From Clostridia bacterium (GTDB lineage: Bacteria; Bacillota; Clostridia; Christensenellales; Borkfalkiaceae): a DNA stretch of 48,647 nt. Below the pieces are notes generated by a model, which was not told where the DNA came from, ran no database searches, and worked only from the letters and a program-made list of their open reading frames with translations. This document shows positions 31,993 to 43,158 of this stretch, one piece after another. The translations under genes and the position numbers were made by a program. Each line of letters begins with the position of its first letter. The stretch's first letter is position 1. The stretch spans positions 1 through 48,647 of the forward strand of contig JAFYWI010000018.1 of the NCBI GenBank assembly GCA_017558105.1. Direction: 5' to 3'.

Positions 31993-33954
31993 ATGGAAGA
32001 AAGAATTTTTAAGTTAAAATCTAAATATGCGCCTACGGGCGACCAACCGCAAGCAATTAATAAACTTACGGAAGGTATTTTAGACGGCTTGCGCACGCAA
32101 GTCCTTTTGGGTGTTACGGGTAGTGGCAAAACGTTTACCATGGCAAACGTAATAGCAAACGTAAATAGGCCTGCTTTAGTTATTGCCCACAACAAAACTC
32201 TTGCGGCGCAACTTTGCAACGAGTTTAGAGAGTTCTTCCCAGAAAACAGAGTAGAATTTTTCGTTTCTTATTACGACTATTATCAACCCGAAGCATATAT
32301 TCCTTCAACCGATACTTATATAGAAAAAGATTTAGCCATAAACGACGAAATAGATAAACTTCGCCACTCTGCAACCTGTTCTCTTTCGGAAAGGAGAGAT
32401 ACTATAGTTGTTGCTTCCGTTTCTTGTATATACGGGTTAGGCGCGCCAGAAGAATATTATAGGTTAGCCCTTTCTATTCGCCCTAACCAACAATTAGACA
32501 GAGATGAGTTAATGCGAAAGTTGGTGGCTATTCAGTATACCAGAAAAGACATTGATTTTAGCCGTTCTTCGTTTAGAGTTAGGGGAGATACGGTAGATAT
32601 TTTTCCTTCTTCTAACACCGAAATTATTATTAGGGTAGAATTTTTTGGTGATACCGTAGACAGAATTTTAGAAGTAGAATTCGTTAGTGGTAAAATTATT
32701 GCAGAATTAAAACACGCGGTAATTTTTCCTGCAAGCCACTATGCCGTTGCAGAAGAAAAACTTAAACTTGCCACCATTGCCATTGAAAGAGATAAAGAAG
32801 ACGAAGTAAGGCTACTAAAAGAAGACGGCAAACTTTTAGAAGCGCAAAGGCTTAACCAACGTACCGAATACGACCTAGATATGATTAAAGAAATAGGCTT
32901 TTGTAAAGGTATAGAAAATTATAGCCGTTATTTCGACGGCAGACAAATTGGCGAGCCACCTTTTACTTTGTTAGACTATTTCCCAAAAGATTTTATTGTG
33001 TTTATAGATGAATCGCATATGACTATACCGCAACTAGGCGCTATGTATAACGGAGATAGAAGTAGAAAACAAAGCCTTGTAGAATACGGGTTTAGGCTAA
33101 AATCTGCATTTGATAACAGACCTTTAACCTTTGGCGAGTTTGATGCAAGAGTTGGGCAAATGATTTGCGTTTCGGCAACCCCTGCAAAGTATGAATTATC
33201 TGAAGCGGGGCAAGTGGTAGAACAACTTATTAGACCTACAGGGTTATTAGACCCAGAAATTTTCGTTGTTCCAACTAAAAACCAAATAGACCACCTTTTA
33301 GTAGAAATCAACAAAGTTATTAAAGAAAAAGGTAGGGTACTTATTACCACTTTAACTAAAAAAATGGCAGAAAGTTTAACCGAATACTTAAAAGAAAGTG
33401 GTGTTAAAGTTAGGTATATGCACAGCGATATAGACACTATGGAAAGAATAGAAATAGTTTCTGCTCTTCGCAACGGCGAGTTTGACGTGCTTTGTGGTAT
33501 TAACCTTTTAAGAGAAGGGTTAGATTTGCCAGAAGTTAAATTAGTTGCTATTTTAGACGCCGATAAAGAAGGTTTTTTACGCAGTGAAACTTCACTAGTT
33601 CAAACGGTAGGCCGTGCGGCACGTAATAAAGACGGCAAGGTTATAATGTATGCAGACGTAATTACTGGAAGTATGCAACGCGCCATAAACGAAACTAAAA
33701 GGCGCAGAGATATTCAGTCTGCTTATAACGTTAAACACGGCATAGTGCCAAAAACCATTATTAAAGACGTTGTTAACACCTTAGAAATCACTAAAAAAGT
33801 AGACAGAACTAAAGAAGTTAAAAAAGCAGATATTCCAGAAGAAATAGAAAAATTAAAGGCTTTAATGAAAATTGCATCTAGTAATTTAGACTTTGAAAAA
33901 TGTATTGAAATAAGAGATACTATTGCTAAATTAAAATTAAAAATGAGAAAATAA
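31993..33954 (+). CDS. uvrB: Excinuclease ABC subunit B
   Basis: 653-residue helicase-like damage-verification subunit of nucleotide excision repair. Walker A GVTGSGKT (about 39-46), the beta-hairpin region with [12 protein letters not shown], the DEAD-like FIDESH motif, helicase motif [12 protein letters not shown] and a C-terminal UVR motif (about 615-650, [14 protein letters not shown]) that contacts UvrC. Family start and length are normal. uvrA begins one base after its stop. Confidence 0.97.
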   Translation: MEERIFKLKSKYAPTGDQPQAINKLTEGILDGLRTQVLLGVTGSGKTFTMANVIANVNRPALVIAHNKTLAAQLCNEFREFFPENRVEFFVSYYDYYQPEAYIPSTDTYIEKDLAINDEIDKLRHSATCSLSERRDTIVVASVSCIYGLGAPEEYYRLALSIRPNQQLDRDELMRKLVAIQYTRKDIDFSRSSFRVRGDTVDIFPSSNTEIIIRVEFFGDTVDRILEVEFVSGKIIAELKHAVIFPASHYAVAEEKLKLATIAIERDKEDEVRLLKEDGKLLEAQRLNQRTEYDLDMIKEIGFCKGIENYSRYFDGRQIGEPPFTLLDYFPKDFIVFIDESHMTIPQLGAMYNGDRSRKQSLVEYGFRLKSAFDNRPLTFGEFDARVGQMICVSATPAKYELSEAGQVVEQLIRPTGLLDPEIFVVPTKNQIDHLLVEINKVIKEKGRVLITTLTKKMAESLTEYLKESGVKVRYMHSDIDTMERIEIVSALRNGEFDVLCGINLLREGLDLPEVKLVAILDADKEGFLRSETSLVQTVGRAARNKDGKVIMYADVITGSMQRAINETKRRRDIQSAYNVKHGIVPKTIIKDVVNTLEITKKVDRTKEVKKADIPEEIEKLKALMKIASSNLDFEKCIEIRDTIAKLKLKMRK

Positions 33955-33955
33955 T

Positions 33956-36781
33956 ATGAAAGATTATATAGTTATAAAAGGGGCAAGGGGAAATAACTTA
34001 AAAGACGTTGACGTTACTATTCCGCGCGAAAAACTGGTTGTATTTACAGGGCTTTCGGGGAGTGGTAAGTCTTCGCTTGCCTTCGATACCATTTACGCAG
34101 AAGGGCAAAGAAGATACGTAGAAAGTTTATCTAGTTATGCTCGTATGTTCTTAGGGCAGATGGAAAAGCCAGACGTAGATTTAATTGAAGGGTTATCTCC
34201 AGCCATTTCTATAGACCAAAAAACAACTTCGCATAACCCACGTTCTACCGTTGGCACGGTTACCGAAATTTACGACTATTTTAGGTTGTTGTTCGCTAGG
34301 GTTGGCGTTCCACATTGCCCAGTTTGTGGCGAAGAGATTTCTAAACAAACCATAGACCAAATTTTAGATAAGGTTATGGCGTTAAAAGAAAACACCAAAA
34401 TTTTAATTAACGCACCTATTGCCAAGGGCAAAAAAGGGGAATTCAAAAAAGAAATAGAAAGTTTTAGAAAAAGTGGCTATTCTCGTATAGAAATAGACGG
34501 CGTGGTTTACGATTTAACTGAAGAAATTTCTTTAGATAAAAACGTAAAACACAACATTAACGTAGTTATAGATAGGCTTATAGTTAAAGAAGGCATAGAA
34601 AAAAGGCTTTTTGATAGTTTAGAAACGGCAATTAAACTTTCTAACGGGTTAGTTATAGTAGAAGAACTAGGTGGCGAAAGCACGTTATATTCTACTAAAT
34701 ATTCTTGCCCTAATTGTAATATAAGCATAGAAGAAATAGAGCCAAGGTTGTTTTCTTTTAATAACCCTTTCGGTGCTTGTCCAGACTGCCACGGCTTAGG
34801 TTATAATAATAAAGTAGACCCTAAACTTGTTATTAAAGATGAAAATAAATCTTTAAGAGAAGGTGCTATGTGTATTACGGGTTGGAATTTAGATAGTGGT
34901 AAAATGTGCGAAATGTATTTTACTTCTCTTTCTAAACATTACGGCTTTAGTATGGATACTCCAGTTAAAGACCTACCTGCAAATATCGTGGAAATATTGC
35001 TTTATGGTAATGGTGGCGAAAAAATTAAAATGGATTACTCTACTAAAACGTTTAACGGCAGTTATATGTCCAGTTGGGAAGGGGTTATTCCGAATTTAGA
35101 AAGAAGATATAGAGAAACTTCAAGCGACTACACCAAAAGCGAAATAGAACGTTATATGACGGTTAGCCATTGCCAAACGTGTAAAGGGCAAAGGTTAAAA
35201 AAAGAAGCCTTAGCAGTAACCATAAACGGCAAAAACATTGCAGAATTAACAGATACGTCCGTTATAGATTTATATGGCTTTATGGAAAACTTAGTTTTAG
35301 ACCAAACTAAAAGTATAATAGCAAAGCCAATATTAAAAGAAATTAAGGCAAGGTTAAACTTCTTAAAAGACGTTGGTTTAGGCTATTTAACGTTAAGCAG
35401 AACGGCAAGCACCCTCTCTGGTGGTGAAGCACAAAGAATTAGGCTAGCAACTCAAATAGGTAGTGGGCTTACTGGCGTACTATATATTTTAGACGAGCCA
35501 AGTATAGGCTTACACCAAAGAGATAACGAAAAACTACTTGCATCGCTAAAGAAATTAAGAGATTTAGGTAATACCTTAATAGTTGTTGAACACGATGAAG
35601 ATACCATTAGAAGTGCAGATTTTATTGTTGATATTGGCCCTAAGGCAGGCGTCCACGGGGGCGAAGTAGTGGCAACGGGTAGCGTAGAAGATATTATTAA
35701 CGAACCAAATTCTATTACGGGCGACTACCTTGCCGGCAGAAGAAAAATTTTAGTTCCTAACGAAAGGCTAACCCCAGACGGTAGGTGGCTAGAAATTTAC
35801 GGTGCACAACAAAACAACCTAAAAGATATTAACGTAAAAATTCCAGTTGGCTTATTTACTGCAATAACGGGTGTTTCGGGTAGTGGCAAAAGTTCGTTGG
35901 TTAACGAAATAATTTTGCCAGAACTTTCTAATAAACTAAACAACAGTAAAATTCGTGGTGGCAAGTTTAGTAAAATAGATGGCATAGAATATTTCGATAA
36001 GGTTATTGCAATAGACCAATCTCCAATAGGCAGAACACCAAGAAGCAACCCTGCAACCTACACGGGCGTATTTGCGCATATTAGAGAATTGTTTGCATCT
36101 ACCGTAGATGCTAAAGAACGTGGCTACAAAGCGGGCAGATTTTCTTTTAACGTTTCGGGTGGTAGGTGCGAAAGGTGTGAAGGCGACGGCATATTAAAAA
36201 TAGAAATGCACTTTTTGCCAGATATTTACGTTCCTTGCGAAGTATGTAAAGGTAAAAGATATAACAGAGAAACCTTGCAAGTTAAATATAAAGGCAAAAA
36301 TATTAGCGAAGTTTTAGATATGACGGTAGACGAAGCGTGCGAATTTTTTAGCGCACAACCATCTATTTACAATAAAATAAAAACCTTGCAAGACGTAGGT
36401 TTAGGGTATATTAAGTTAGGGCAAAGTTCAACAACCCTTTCTGGTGGCGAAGCGCAAAGGGTAAAACTTGCAACTGAATTATGCAAACGTTCAACGGGTA
36501 AAACACTTTATATTTTAGACGAGCCTACCACGGGCTTACACACTTACGACGTAGATAAACTTTTATTGGTTTTACAACGTTTACAACAAAGTGGCAACAC
36601 CATTGTGGTTATAGAACATAATTTAGACGTAATTAAGGTTGCCGACTATATTATAGATTTAGGCCCAGAAGGTGGCGAAGGTGGCGGCACGATAGTGGCA
36701 CAAGGCTCGCCAGAAGAAGTTTCTAGAATAGAAAATAGTTATACGGGGCAATTCTTAAAGAAAATATTAGTAAAAAACTAA
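33956..36781 (+). CDS. uvrA: Excinuclease ABC subunit A
   Basis: 941-residue damage-recognition ATPase with two ABC modules. Walker A copies are GLSGSGKSS (about 32-40) and GVSGSGKSS (about 638-646). ABC signatures are LSGGEAQR in both halves. Three zinc modules are visible: CPVC, CPNC with CPDC, and CERC with CEVC in the C-terminal half. Together with UvrB and UvrC it removes bulky lesions. ATG33956 follows the uvrB stop by one base, and a terminator lies seven bases past its end. Confidence 0.97.
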   Translation: MKDYIVIKGARGNNLKDVDVTIPREKLVVFTGLSGSGKSSLAFDTIYAEGQRRYVESLSSYARMFLGQMEKPDVDLIEGLSPAISIDQKTTSHNPRSTVGTVTEIYDYFRLLFARVGVPHCPVCGEEISKQTIDQILDKVMALKENTKILINAPIAKGKKGEFKKEIESFRKSGYSRIEIDGVVYDLTEEISLDKNVKHNINVVIDRLIVKEGIEKRLFDSLETAIKLSNGLVIVEELGGESTLYSTKYSCPNCNISIEEIEPRLFSFNNPFGACPDCHGLGYNNKVDPKLVIKDENKSLREGAMCITGWNLDSGKMCEMYFTSLSKHYGFSMDTPVKDLPANIVEILLYGNGGEKIKMDYSTKTFNGSYMSSWEGVIPNLERRYRETSSDYTKSEIERYMTVSHCQTCKGQRLKKEALAVTINGKNIAELTDTSVIDLYGFMENLVLDQTKSIIAKPILKEIKARLNFLKDVGLGYLTLSRTASTLSGGEAQRIRLATQIGSGLTGVLYILDEPSIGLHQRDNEKLLASLKKLRDLGNTLIVVEHDEDTIRSADFIVDIGPKAGVHGGEVVATGSVEDIINEPNSITGDYLAGRRKILVPNERLTPDGRWLEIYGAQQNNLKDINVKIPVGLFTAITGVSGSGKSSLVNEIILPELSNKLNNSKIRGGKFSKIDGIEYFDKVIAIDQSPIGRTPRSNPATYTGVFAHIRELFASTVDAKERGYKAGRFSFNVSGGRCERCEGDGILKIEMHFLPDIYVPCEVCKGKRYNRETLQVKYKGKNISEVLDMTVDEACEFFSAQPSIYNKIKTLQDVGLGYIKLGQSSTTLSGGEAQRVKLATELCKRSTGKTLYILDEPTTGLHTYDVDKLLLVLQRLQQSGNTIVVIEHNLDVIKVADYIIDLGPEGGEGGGTIVAQGSPEEVSRIENSYTGQFLKKILVKN

Positions 36782-36787
36782 AAAATA

Positions 36788-36811
36788 AAGGCTACCAAGC
36801 AAGGTAGCCTT
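36788..36811 (+). terminator. Terminator of uvrBA
   Basis: AAGGCTACC (36788-36796) pairs with GGTAGCCTT (36803-36811) around AAGCAA; a T-rich tract follows. Confidence 0.82.
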
Positions 36812-36919
36812 AAAATTTTTAAAATATTTGAAATATTTTCGTATAAAAAAAGGGTTTTTAAGTTTTGCGTAGTATTATTATGTGAATATATTTATACGTT
36901 CATAAAGGGGACAAGTTAA

Positions 36920-37915
36920 ATGAAAGATAAAACTTTTGAAATGGAAGAAACGTTTTTATCTAAATACGCGTTTAAGTCTATTAACACGGTGGGTAGATTA
37001 AAAAAAGAAACTCCTTGCCCAATGAGAACGGAATTTCAACGAGATAGAGACAGAATTATACATAGCAAGGCTTTTAGAAGGCTAAAAAACAAAACGCAAG
37101 TTTTCTTTTCTCCAGAAGGCGACCATTATAGAACAAGGTTAACGCATACCTTAACCGTTTCGCAAGTGGCAAGGGCTATTGCAAGGGCGCTATCTCTTAA
37201 CGAAGACTTAACTGAAGCCATTGCTTTGGGGCACGATTTAGGTCACACCCCGTTTGGTCACTCTGGCGAAAGAATATTAAACGCACTTAACCCAAAAGGG
37301 TTTAGGCACAACGAAAATTCTGGTAGAGTAGTAGACCTTTTAGAAAGCGACGGCAAAGGCTTAAACCTAACCCGTGAAGTAGTAGATGGCATTATAAACC
37401 ATAAACTAAATTCTAACCCTAAAACGTTAGAAGGCAAAGCAGTTAGTTTAGCAGATAGAATTGCCTATATCAACCACGATATAGACGACGCTATAGATAG
37501 TGGCATTATCACGTTTAACCATTTACCTAAAGATTTAATTGAAATTTTAGGTGAAACTTCTAGCCAAAGAATTAACACTATGGTGCAATCTATTTTTATA
37601 GAAAGCGACGGGAAAAACAAAGTAGAAATGCAACCGGAAATTGCATTAGCCACCAACCAATTACGCGACTTTTTGTTTGAAAACGTTTATAATGCAGATA
37701 CTTTTAAAAAAGAAGAAGAAAAGGCAAACAGAATGATTTCTGCCCTTTATAACTATTACAAAGAAAACCTAAACCTAATGCCAGAATTTTACGTAAAATT
37801 GCTAAACGATTACGATAAAGACACCGTTTTATGCGACTATATTTCTGGTATGAGCGACGGGTTTGTTGTAAAGAAATTTACAGAATTATTTATACCAGAT
37901 AAGTGGAAACTATAA
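36920..37915 (+). CDS. dgt: Deoxyguanosinetriphosphate triphosphohydrolase-like protein (HD domain)
   Basis: 331-residue HD-superfamily phosphohydrolase of the Dgt group, which removes triphosphate from dNTPs. The N-terminal block RDRIIHSKAFRRLKNKTQVF and the metal-binding ALGHDLGHTPFGHSGE are diagnostic, with HN and a later D (YINHDIDDAID). The protein is a short-type Dgt-like member, common upstream of dnaG in Firmicutes, as here. GGGGAC serves as a ribosome-binding site. I could not assign a clear promoter in the 108-bp gap after uvrA. Confidence 0.92.
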   Translation: MKDKTFEMEETFLSKYAFKSINTVGRLKKETPCPMRTEFQRDRDRIIHSKAFRRLKNKTQVFFSPEGDHYRTRLTHTLTVSQVARAIARALSLNEDLTEAIALGHDLGHTPFGHSGERILNALNPKGFRHNENSGRVVDLLESDGKGLNLTREVVDGIINHKLNSNPKTLEGKAVSLADRIAYINHDIDDAIDSGIITFNHLPKDLIEILGETSSQRINTMVQSIFIESDGKNKVEMQPEIALATNQLRDFLFENVYNADTFKKEEEKANRMISALYNYYKENLNLMPEFYVKLLNDYDKDTVLCDYISGMSDGFVVKKFTELFIPDKWKL

Positions 37916-37927
37916 AAAGGAAAACTT

Positions 37928-39703
37928 ATGAAAGGTTTTAACGCAAAATTTATTGATGAATTAAAAAACAAATGCGATATTATAGATATCGTTAAAAGTT
38001 ATATTCACCTTGAACAAAAGGGGGGAAGTAACTTTTGGGGGAAATGCCCTTTTCACCACGAAAAGACGGCATCTTTTTGCGTTAACTCAGTAGGTCAATT
38101 TTACTATTGTTTCGGTTGCCATAAAAGTGGCGACGTTATTAGTTTTATAATGGAAATGGAATCTTTAGATTTTAACGACGCCGTTAAACTTTTGGCAGAA
38201 AAAGTGCATTTACCTATTCCAGAAGTTGAATACGACGACGAAAGGGCTAAAGAGCAAAAAAAGAAAAAAGAAAGAGTTTTGGCATTGTTAAAAGACTCTG
38301 CGTTATTCTACGTTGCCAACCTTAAAACCCAACAAGCCACTAAACATATAGAATACATAGTTAACCGTGGAATTGCAGGTGAATTAGTTTCTAAATTTGG
38401 CATGGGTGCTTCGTTAGACTATCAAGGTTTAGTTAACCACCTAAAAGATAAAGGTTATACCGAAGATGAAATGTTATCTTCTGGGGTAGTAGATAAGAAA
38501 AACGAAAGGCTTTACGATGCACTTGCCGGTAGGTTAATTATTCCTATTATAAACGCTATGGGGCAAGTTGTTGCCTTTGGTGGAAGACTATTAGAAAAAG
38601 CAGACTTTGCTAAATATAAAAACACCAAAGAAACCATGGTCTTTTCTAAAAGCAATACCTTATATAACTTAAACGCAGTTAAAAAACTTAAAAACGAAAA
38701 GGGTATAGATAGCATTATTATTGTTGAAGGTTATATGGATACCATTTCGTTAGTGAGCGGTGGTTTTGAAAACGTCGTTGCTAGTATGGGAACGAGTTTA
38801 ACCAAAGACCAAGCAAGAATATTAAAACGTTATACCGACAAGGTGTTTATTAGTTACGACGGCGACTTTGCCGGGCAAAAAGCATCTATTCGTGGGCTAG
38901 AAATTTTAAAAGAAGAAGGGTTAGACGTTAAAGTTGTTGCCTTGCCCGACGGCTTAGACCCAGACGACGTTATTAAAAAGTTTGGTAAAGAAAGTTATGC
39001 AGAACTTTTACAAAAGGCTAAACCACTTATAGACTTTAAGTTAGATATTATTAGAAAAACTTTTGATATAAACACGGTAGACGGAAAACGAAAATACGTT
39101 GTTGAAGCGCTAAAAGTTATTAAAGAAAGCCCTTCTTTTACCGAGCAAGAAGATTTGTTAAAACAAGTTAGAGATATTACTGGCATAACGTACGAATCGT
39201 TAAAACGCGACTTATTAAACACCGAAGAAAAGCCACAAACCAAAGAAAAAGAAGTTGTGCCGATTTTTAACGATAACGTTGGCGACAAAGTTTTAATGGC
39301 AGAAAGGTTTATTATTTACGCTTATCTTTTTAACAAAGAATATACTTTGGAAGAAGATTTAGAAAAAATAAGTTTTTCAACCCCTGTGTTTGCAGAAATT
39401 AAAAAACTTATTTTAGACAGAAAGGCTAACGGCGAAACTTTAAGGTTTAACGACCTTTACGAACTTATTAGCGAAGAATTTAGAGATGAACTTTCTAGAA
39501 TTGCAGGCATGCACACCGAAGAAGAAGGAAAGTTTAGCGAAGAACAATATTTTAACGGCTGTGTAAAAACGGTTATGCTAGAAAAATTAAATGCAGAAAT
39601 TGCTGTTTTAACCAAGCAATTCAAAGAAGAAACAGATACCGAAAAACGCAGGCAATTAGCAAACGAAATGGCAAAAGCCATTGCTAGAAAAAACAAACTA
39701 TAA
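37928..39703 (+). CDS. dnaG: DNA primase
   Basis: 591-residue primase that makes RNA primers at the fork. An N-terminal CHC2 zinc-binding domain (CPFHHEK and CFGCHKSGD, about 40-65), the Toprim catalytic core (IIIVEGYMDTISL and FISYDGDFAGQKA, about 255-330), and a C-terminal helical DnaB-binding region (about 450-591). It lies between dgt and rpoD in the classic macromolecular synthesis operon. A short AAAAGGAAAA precedes ATG37928. Confidence 0.96.
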   Translation: MKGFNAKFIDELKNKCDIIDIVKSYIHLEQKGGSNFWGKCPFHHEKTASFCVNSVGQFYYCFGCHKSGDVISFIMEMESLDFNDAVKLLAEKVHLPIPEVEYDDERAKEQKKKKERVLALLKDSALFYVANLKTQQATKHIEYIVNRGIAGELVSKFGMGASLDYQGLVNHLKDKGYTEDEMLSSGVVDKKNERLYDALAGRLIIPIINAMGQVVAFGGRLLEKADFAKYKNTKETMVFSKSNTLYNLNAVKKLKNEKGIDSIIIVEGYMDTISLVSGGFENVVASMGTSLTKDQARILKRYTDKVFISYDGDFAGQKASIRGLEILKEEGLDVKVVALPDGLDPDDVIKKFGKESYAELLQKAKPLIDFKLDIIRKTFDINTVDGKRKYVVEALKVIKESPSFTEQEDLLKQVRDITGITYESLKRDLLNTEEKPQTKEKEVVPIFNDNVGDKVLMAERFIIYAYLFNKEYTLEEDLEKISFSTPVFAEIKKLILDRKANGETLRFNDLYELISEEFRDELSRIAGMHTEEEGKFSEEQYFNGCVKTVMLEKLNAEIAVLTKQFKEETDTEKRRQLANEMAKAIARKNKL

Positions 39704-39734
39704 ATTAGAAAAAAGTTATTAGGAGATACCTTAA

Positions 39735-40841
39735 ATGGAAGAAAAAGAAATTTTTATTATCCCAGAAGTTGCACAAACACCAAGTGAAGAAAATAGCCAA
39801 AACCCTATTCACACTATTGTTGAAGACATTATTATAGAATATAAAAGCAAAGGTAAAATTACTACCGAAATACTTTTTGATAAGTTAGAAAAATGCCAAG
39901 CAACACCAAGTGAATTAGATGAAATTTATAAACTTTTAGAAGAAGCAGGTATTCAAATCGTTAACGAATACGAAAAAGACAAGGAGTTATACGACCAAAT
40001 TCTTAAAGAAGTTAGCATGGACGACCCTGTTAAAATGTACCTAAAAGATATTGGTAAAGTTCCACTTCTTATGGCAGATGAAGAAACTGAACTTGCAAAA
40101 CGTATGATGAACGGCGATGAAAGTGCTAAAAGGTTACTTTCTGAAGCCAACCTTCGTTTAGTTGTTTCTATTGCTAAAAGATATATGGGTAGGGGTATGC
40201 AGTTTTTAGATTTAATTCAAGAAGGCAACCTTGGGCTTATGAAGGCAGTAGAAAAATTTGATTACCAAAAAGGCTTTAAGTTTTCTACCTACGCTACTTG
40301 GTGGATTAGACAAGCTATAACAAGGGCTATTGCAGACCAAGCAAGAACTATTAGAATTCCTGTTCATATGGTAGAAACTATTAACAAACAAATAAGAGTT
40401 TCTAGAAAGCTTTTACAAGAGTTTGGCCGTGAGCCAACCCCAGAAGAAATTGCCGTTGAAATGAACGTTTCTGTTGAAAAAGTGCGTGAAATTCAAAAAA
40501 TTGCGCAAGACCCTGTTTCTTTAGAAACACCTATTGGTGAAGAAGAAGATAGCCACCTTTCAGACTTTATTGAAGATGAAGGCAGTACTGCGCCAACAGA
40601 CGCCGTTTCTTCTGCAATGCTTAAAGAACAACTTATTGGTGTTTTAGATACTTTAACTCCAAGAGAAGAAAAGGTTTTAAGGCTTCGTTACGGTTTAGAC
40701 GACGGCAGACCAAGAACGTTAGAAGAAGTTGGTAAGGAATTTAACGTTACTAGGGAAAGAATTAGGCAAATTGAAGCAAAGGCCTTAAGAAAACTAAGGC
40801 ACCCAAGCCGTTCTAAACGATTAAAAGATTATTTAGATTAA
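39735..40841 (+). CDS. rpoD: Primary sigma factor (sigma-A)
   Basis: 368-residue housekeeping sigma-70 factor. Region 1.2 begins [17 protein letters not shown], region 2 has the -10 recognition segment [18 protein letters not shown], region 3 follows, and region 4.2 ends with the -35 helix-turn-helix ([20 protein letters not shown]). The acidic N-terminal region 1.1 is short, as in Firmicutes. The consensus promoters elsewhere in this window fit this protein. GGAGAT precedes ATG39735. It is co-transcribed with dnaG, and trmK starts one base after it. Confidence 0.97.
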   Translation: MEEKEIFIIPEVAQTPSEENSQNPIHTIVEDIIIEYKSKGKITTEILFDKLEKCQATPSELDEIYKLLEEAGIQIVNEYEKDKELYDQILKEVSMDDPVKMYLKDIGKVPLLMADEETELAKRMMNGDESAKRLLSEANLRLVVSIAKRYMGRGMQFLDLIQEGNLGLMKAVEKFDYQKGFKFSTYATWWIRQAITRAIADQARTIRIPVHMVETINKQIRVSRKLLQEFGREPTPEEIAVEMNVSVEKVREIQKIAQDPVSLETPIGEEEDSHLSDFIEDEGSTAPTDAVSSAMLKEQLIGVLDTLTPREEKVLRLRYGLDDGRPRTLEEVGKEFNVTRERIRQIEAKALRKLRHPSRSKRLKDYLD

Positions 40842-40842
40842 T

Positions 40843-41493
40843 ATGGCAGAAATTAGTTACAGGCTAACCGAAATTTTTAACGCCATACCCACTTGCGAAG
40901 TGTTTGCAGATATTGGTTGCGACCACGGTTATATAACCCAAAAAATGTTACAAACCGGCAAATGCAAGAAGGCAATTTTTAGCGATATTAGTGCAAAATG
41001 CTTGCAAAAAGCAAGCGAACTACTAAAAGATTACGTAGAAAAAAATTTAGCAAAAGGGGTTGTTTCTAACGGGTTTGAAAAAATAGAATTTTGCACTTGC
41101 GCCCTTATTGCAGGTATGGGTGGCGAAGAAATTATAGAAGTGTTAAAAAAAGCAAAAAGTTTGCCTTATTCCTTAGTTCTTCAACCAATGAAAAATTGCG
41201 AAAAGGTTAGAAAAACTTTAATAGAATTAGGGTATAAAATATTAAAAGACTACACTTTTAACGAAGGCAAAAGGTTTTACGATTTAATTTTTTGCGAAAA
41301 AGGTGAAGATAGTTTAACCCAAGAAGAAATAGAGTTTGGCAGAACTAATTTAACAGAAAAAACTTTGCCTTTTGTGAACAAAATTAAATTAAAAATAAAT
41401 CAATATAAAAAGGTAATAGCAGAAGAGAAAATAACTAACGAAACTAAAGAAAAAATGCTGTTAGAAATAGAAAGGTTAGAAAAATATGTGTAG
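40843..41493 (+). CDS. trmK: tRNA (adenine(22)-N1)-methyltransferase
   Basis: 216-residue SAM-dependent methyltransferase that methylates adenine 22 in tRNA. SAM motif I is FADIGCDHGYIT (about 19-30). LIAGMGGEEIIEVL and LVLQPMKNCEKVRKTL (the family's NPPF-like region is replaced by this block) are diagnostic of TrmK/YqfN. The C-terminus is a helical coiled coil. Its usual Firmicutes partner, the Nif3-like gene, follows with an eight-base overlap; the stop is TAG. Confidence 0.93.
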   Translation: MAEISYRLTEIFNAIPTCEVFADIGCDHGYITQKMLQTGKCKKAIFSDISAKCLQKASELLKDYVEKNLAKGVVSNGFEKIEFCTCALIAGMGGEEIIEVLKKAKSLPYSLVLQPMKNCEKVRKTLIELGYKILKDYTFNEGKRFYDLIFCEKGEDSLTQEEIEFGRTNLTEKTLPFVNKIKLKINQYKKVIAEEKITNETKEKMLLEIERLEKYV

Positions 41494-42280
41494 TTTACAA
41501 GAGTTTTTTTCCACTCTAGATGGGTTAGCGCCAATAAGTTTAAGCCACAAATTAATTGAACTTGGCGACTACGATAATAGTGGCATTTTAGTACATAGTA
41601 CTAACACCGTTAAAAAGGCGTTGTTTACTTTAGATTTAAGCGATTTAGCAGTGGATTTTGCCATTAAAAACGGGTGCGATACCATCGTTACTCATCACCC
41701 TGCAATTTATGCGCCAATTAAAAGTTTAAGCCAAGAAAGTGCTAGTGAAAAGGCGCTAGTAAAGGCTATTAAAGCAAACTTAAACGTAATTTCTATGCAC
41801 CTTAATTTAGACGTTGCAGTTAACGGAATAGACCAAAGTTTAGCAGAAAAACTTTGTGCAAAAGAAGTGGAAATTTTAGAAAAATTAGTTAAAAATTGTG
41901 GTTATGGTAGACAATTTATAATAGAAGAAACAACACTAAAAGAATATTACGAAAATGTAAAAGTTTTATTTAATTGCAACAAAATTTTATGCTACGGCAA
42001 AGAAGACAGCAAAATTAAAAGTGTTGCAAGTTTTTGTGGGAGTGGTTCTTCAACGGCGTTAAAATTACTAGAAAATGGTTGTTTAACGGCAGATTTAATT
42101 ATTACTTCAGATATGCCACACCACGCGTTAAAAGAACTTTTAGAAGTTGAAAAAAGGGTAATTTTAATACCCCATTACGTTGCAGAAGAATATGGTTTTA
42201 GCAAGTATTTTGCTAACGTTAATTTAAAATTAAAAAATAAAATTGAAACAATTTATTTCTTAGATGAAAGATTTAAGTAA
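41486..42280 (+). CDS. Nif3-like dinuclear metal-centre protein
   Basis: 264-residue NIF3/DUF34 family protein (YqfO group, often labelled GTP cyclohydrolase 1 type 2 although the function is not settled). Metal ligands are visible in VTHHPAIY, in the HLNLD block (about 113-118, SMHLNLDVAVNG) and in a late HHALKE. It lacks the central PII-like insertion found in the B. subtilis homologue, hence the short length. The start overlaps trmK and a zinc-ribbon gene follows 11 bp later. Confidence 0.9.
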   Translation: MCSLQEFFSTLDGLAPISLSHKLIELGDYDNSGILVHSTNTVKKALFTLDLSDLAVDFAIKNGCDTIVTHHPAIYAPIKSLSQESASEKALVKAIKANLNVISMHLNLDVAVNGIDQSLAEKLCAKEVEILEKLVKNCGYGRQFIIEETTLKEYYENVKVLFNCNKILCYGKEDSKIKSVASFCGSGSSTALKLLENGCLTADLIITSDMPHHALKELLEVEKRVILIPHYVAEEYGFSKYFANVNLKLKNKIETIYFLDERFK

Positions 42281-42291
42281 AGGAGATAATT

Positions 42292-42999
42292 ATGATAGAA
42301 AAGTTGTTAGCCTACCAAGAAATGGATGCAAACCTAAAAAATTTAGAAGCAAAACTTTTAGGTAGTGAAGAAAGAAAAAAAGTTGCGTCTGCAAAAAAAT
42401 ATTTAGAAGGCGTTGAAGAAAACTTAAACAAGTTAAACGCTCAAGCAGGGGATATTTATTCTTCTTACGAAGCGCTAAAATCTAAGCAAGAAAAGGCGTT
42501 AGAAAAAGAAAAAGATATTACTAAGGCTCTTGCAAACTTGCAAGATGGCACGGAGGCAGAATATTTACTTAAAAAAGCCAACGAACTTATGCAAGAATTA
42601 AAAAATATTGATGCAGAATTAAACAAACTTTCTACTGCCGTTGGCGAAATGGCTAAAGAATATAACCAAATTAAAAATTCTACAGCCGCTGCCCAAGCAC
42701 AATTTGCAGAATATAAGCCTAAATACGAAGCAATTAGAAAAGAAATTCAACCAGAAAAGGAAAAAATTGAAGCGCAATTAGCTGAACTTGAAAAGGGCGT
42801 TGATAAAACTTTAATGGAACTTTACTTAAAAAAGCGTGCAGAGAAAATTTTCCCTATAGTGTTTGAAGTAAAGGCAAACGGCAAAGACTTTATGTGTGCT
42901 AAATGTTATAATTTATTAGATTTAAGCGCAGTTTCAAAGTTAAGTAAGGGCGAACTTGTAGAGTGCGACCATTGCCACACCTTAATGTTTAAAAAATAA
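42292..42999 (+). CDS. Coiled-coil protein with C-terminal zinc ribbon (CT398 type)
   Basis: 235 residues. Residues 1-185 are a Glu/Lys-rich antiparallel coiled coil with Ala and Leu heptads; the last 40 form a Cys4 zinc ribbon (CAKC and CDHC). This matches the CT398/DUF164 family, which co-occurs with the Nif3-like gene and is of unknown role, proposed to be a chaperone-like or nucleic-acid-binding factor. GGAGAT lies before ATG42292. A terminator follows. Confidence 0.87.
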   Translation: MIEKLLAYQEMDANLKNLEAKLLGSEERKKVASAKKYLEGVEENLNKLNAQAGDIYSSYEALKSKQEKALEKEKDITKALANLQDGTEAEYLLKKANELMQELKNIDAELNKLSTAVGEMAKEYNQIKNSTAAAQAQFAEYKPKYEAIRKEIQPEKEKIEAQLAELEKGVDKTLMELYLKKRAEKIFPIVFEVKANGKDFMCAKCYNLLDLSAVSKLSKGELVECDHCHTLMFKK

Positions 43000-43027
43000 T
43001 TAAATCAAAACAAAAAAAAACTTAAAA

Positions 43028-43051
43028 AACTAACGGCTAGCCCCGTTGGTT
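43028..43051 (+). terminator. Terminator of the dgt-rpoD-CT398 operon
   Basis: AACTAACGG (43028-43036) pairs with CCGTTGGTT (43043-43051), including one T-G wobble, followed by a T-run. Confidence 0.82.
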
Positions 43052-43098
43052 TTTTTGTTTTATTTTGGGTTTTTTATAAATTTTATTTATAAAAGTCC

Positions 43099-43127
43099 TT
43101 GTAAAAAAGTGTTGTATTTGGTATAAT
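43099..43127 (+). promoter_or_regulatory. Sigma-A promoter of ftsK
   Basis: TTGTAA (43099-43104), a 17-bp spacer and a perfect TATAAT (43122-43127). The leader to TTG43159 is about 25 nt and contains AAGGAG. Confidence 0.8.
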
Positions 43128-43158
43128 AAAATAGATTAACTTCTTAAGGAGTAAAAAA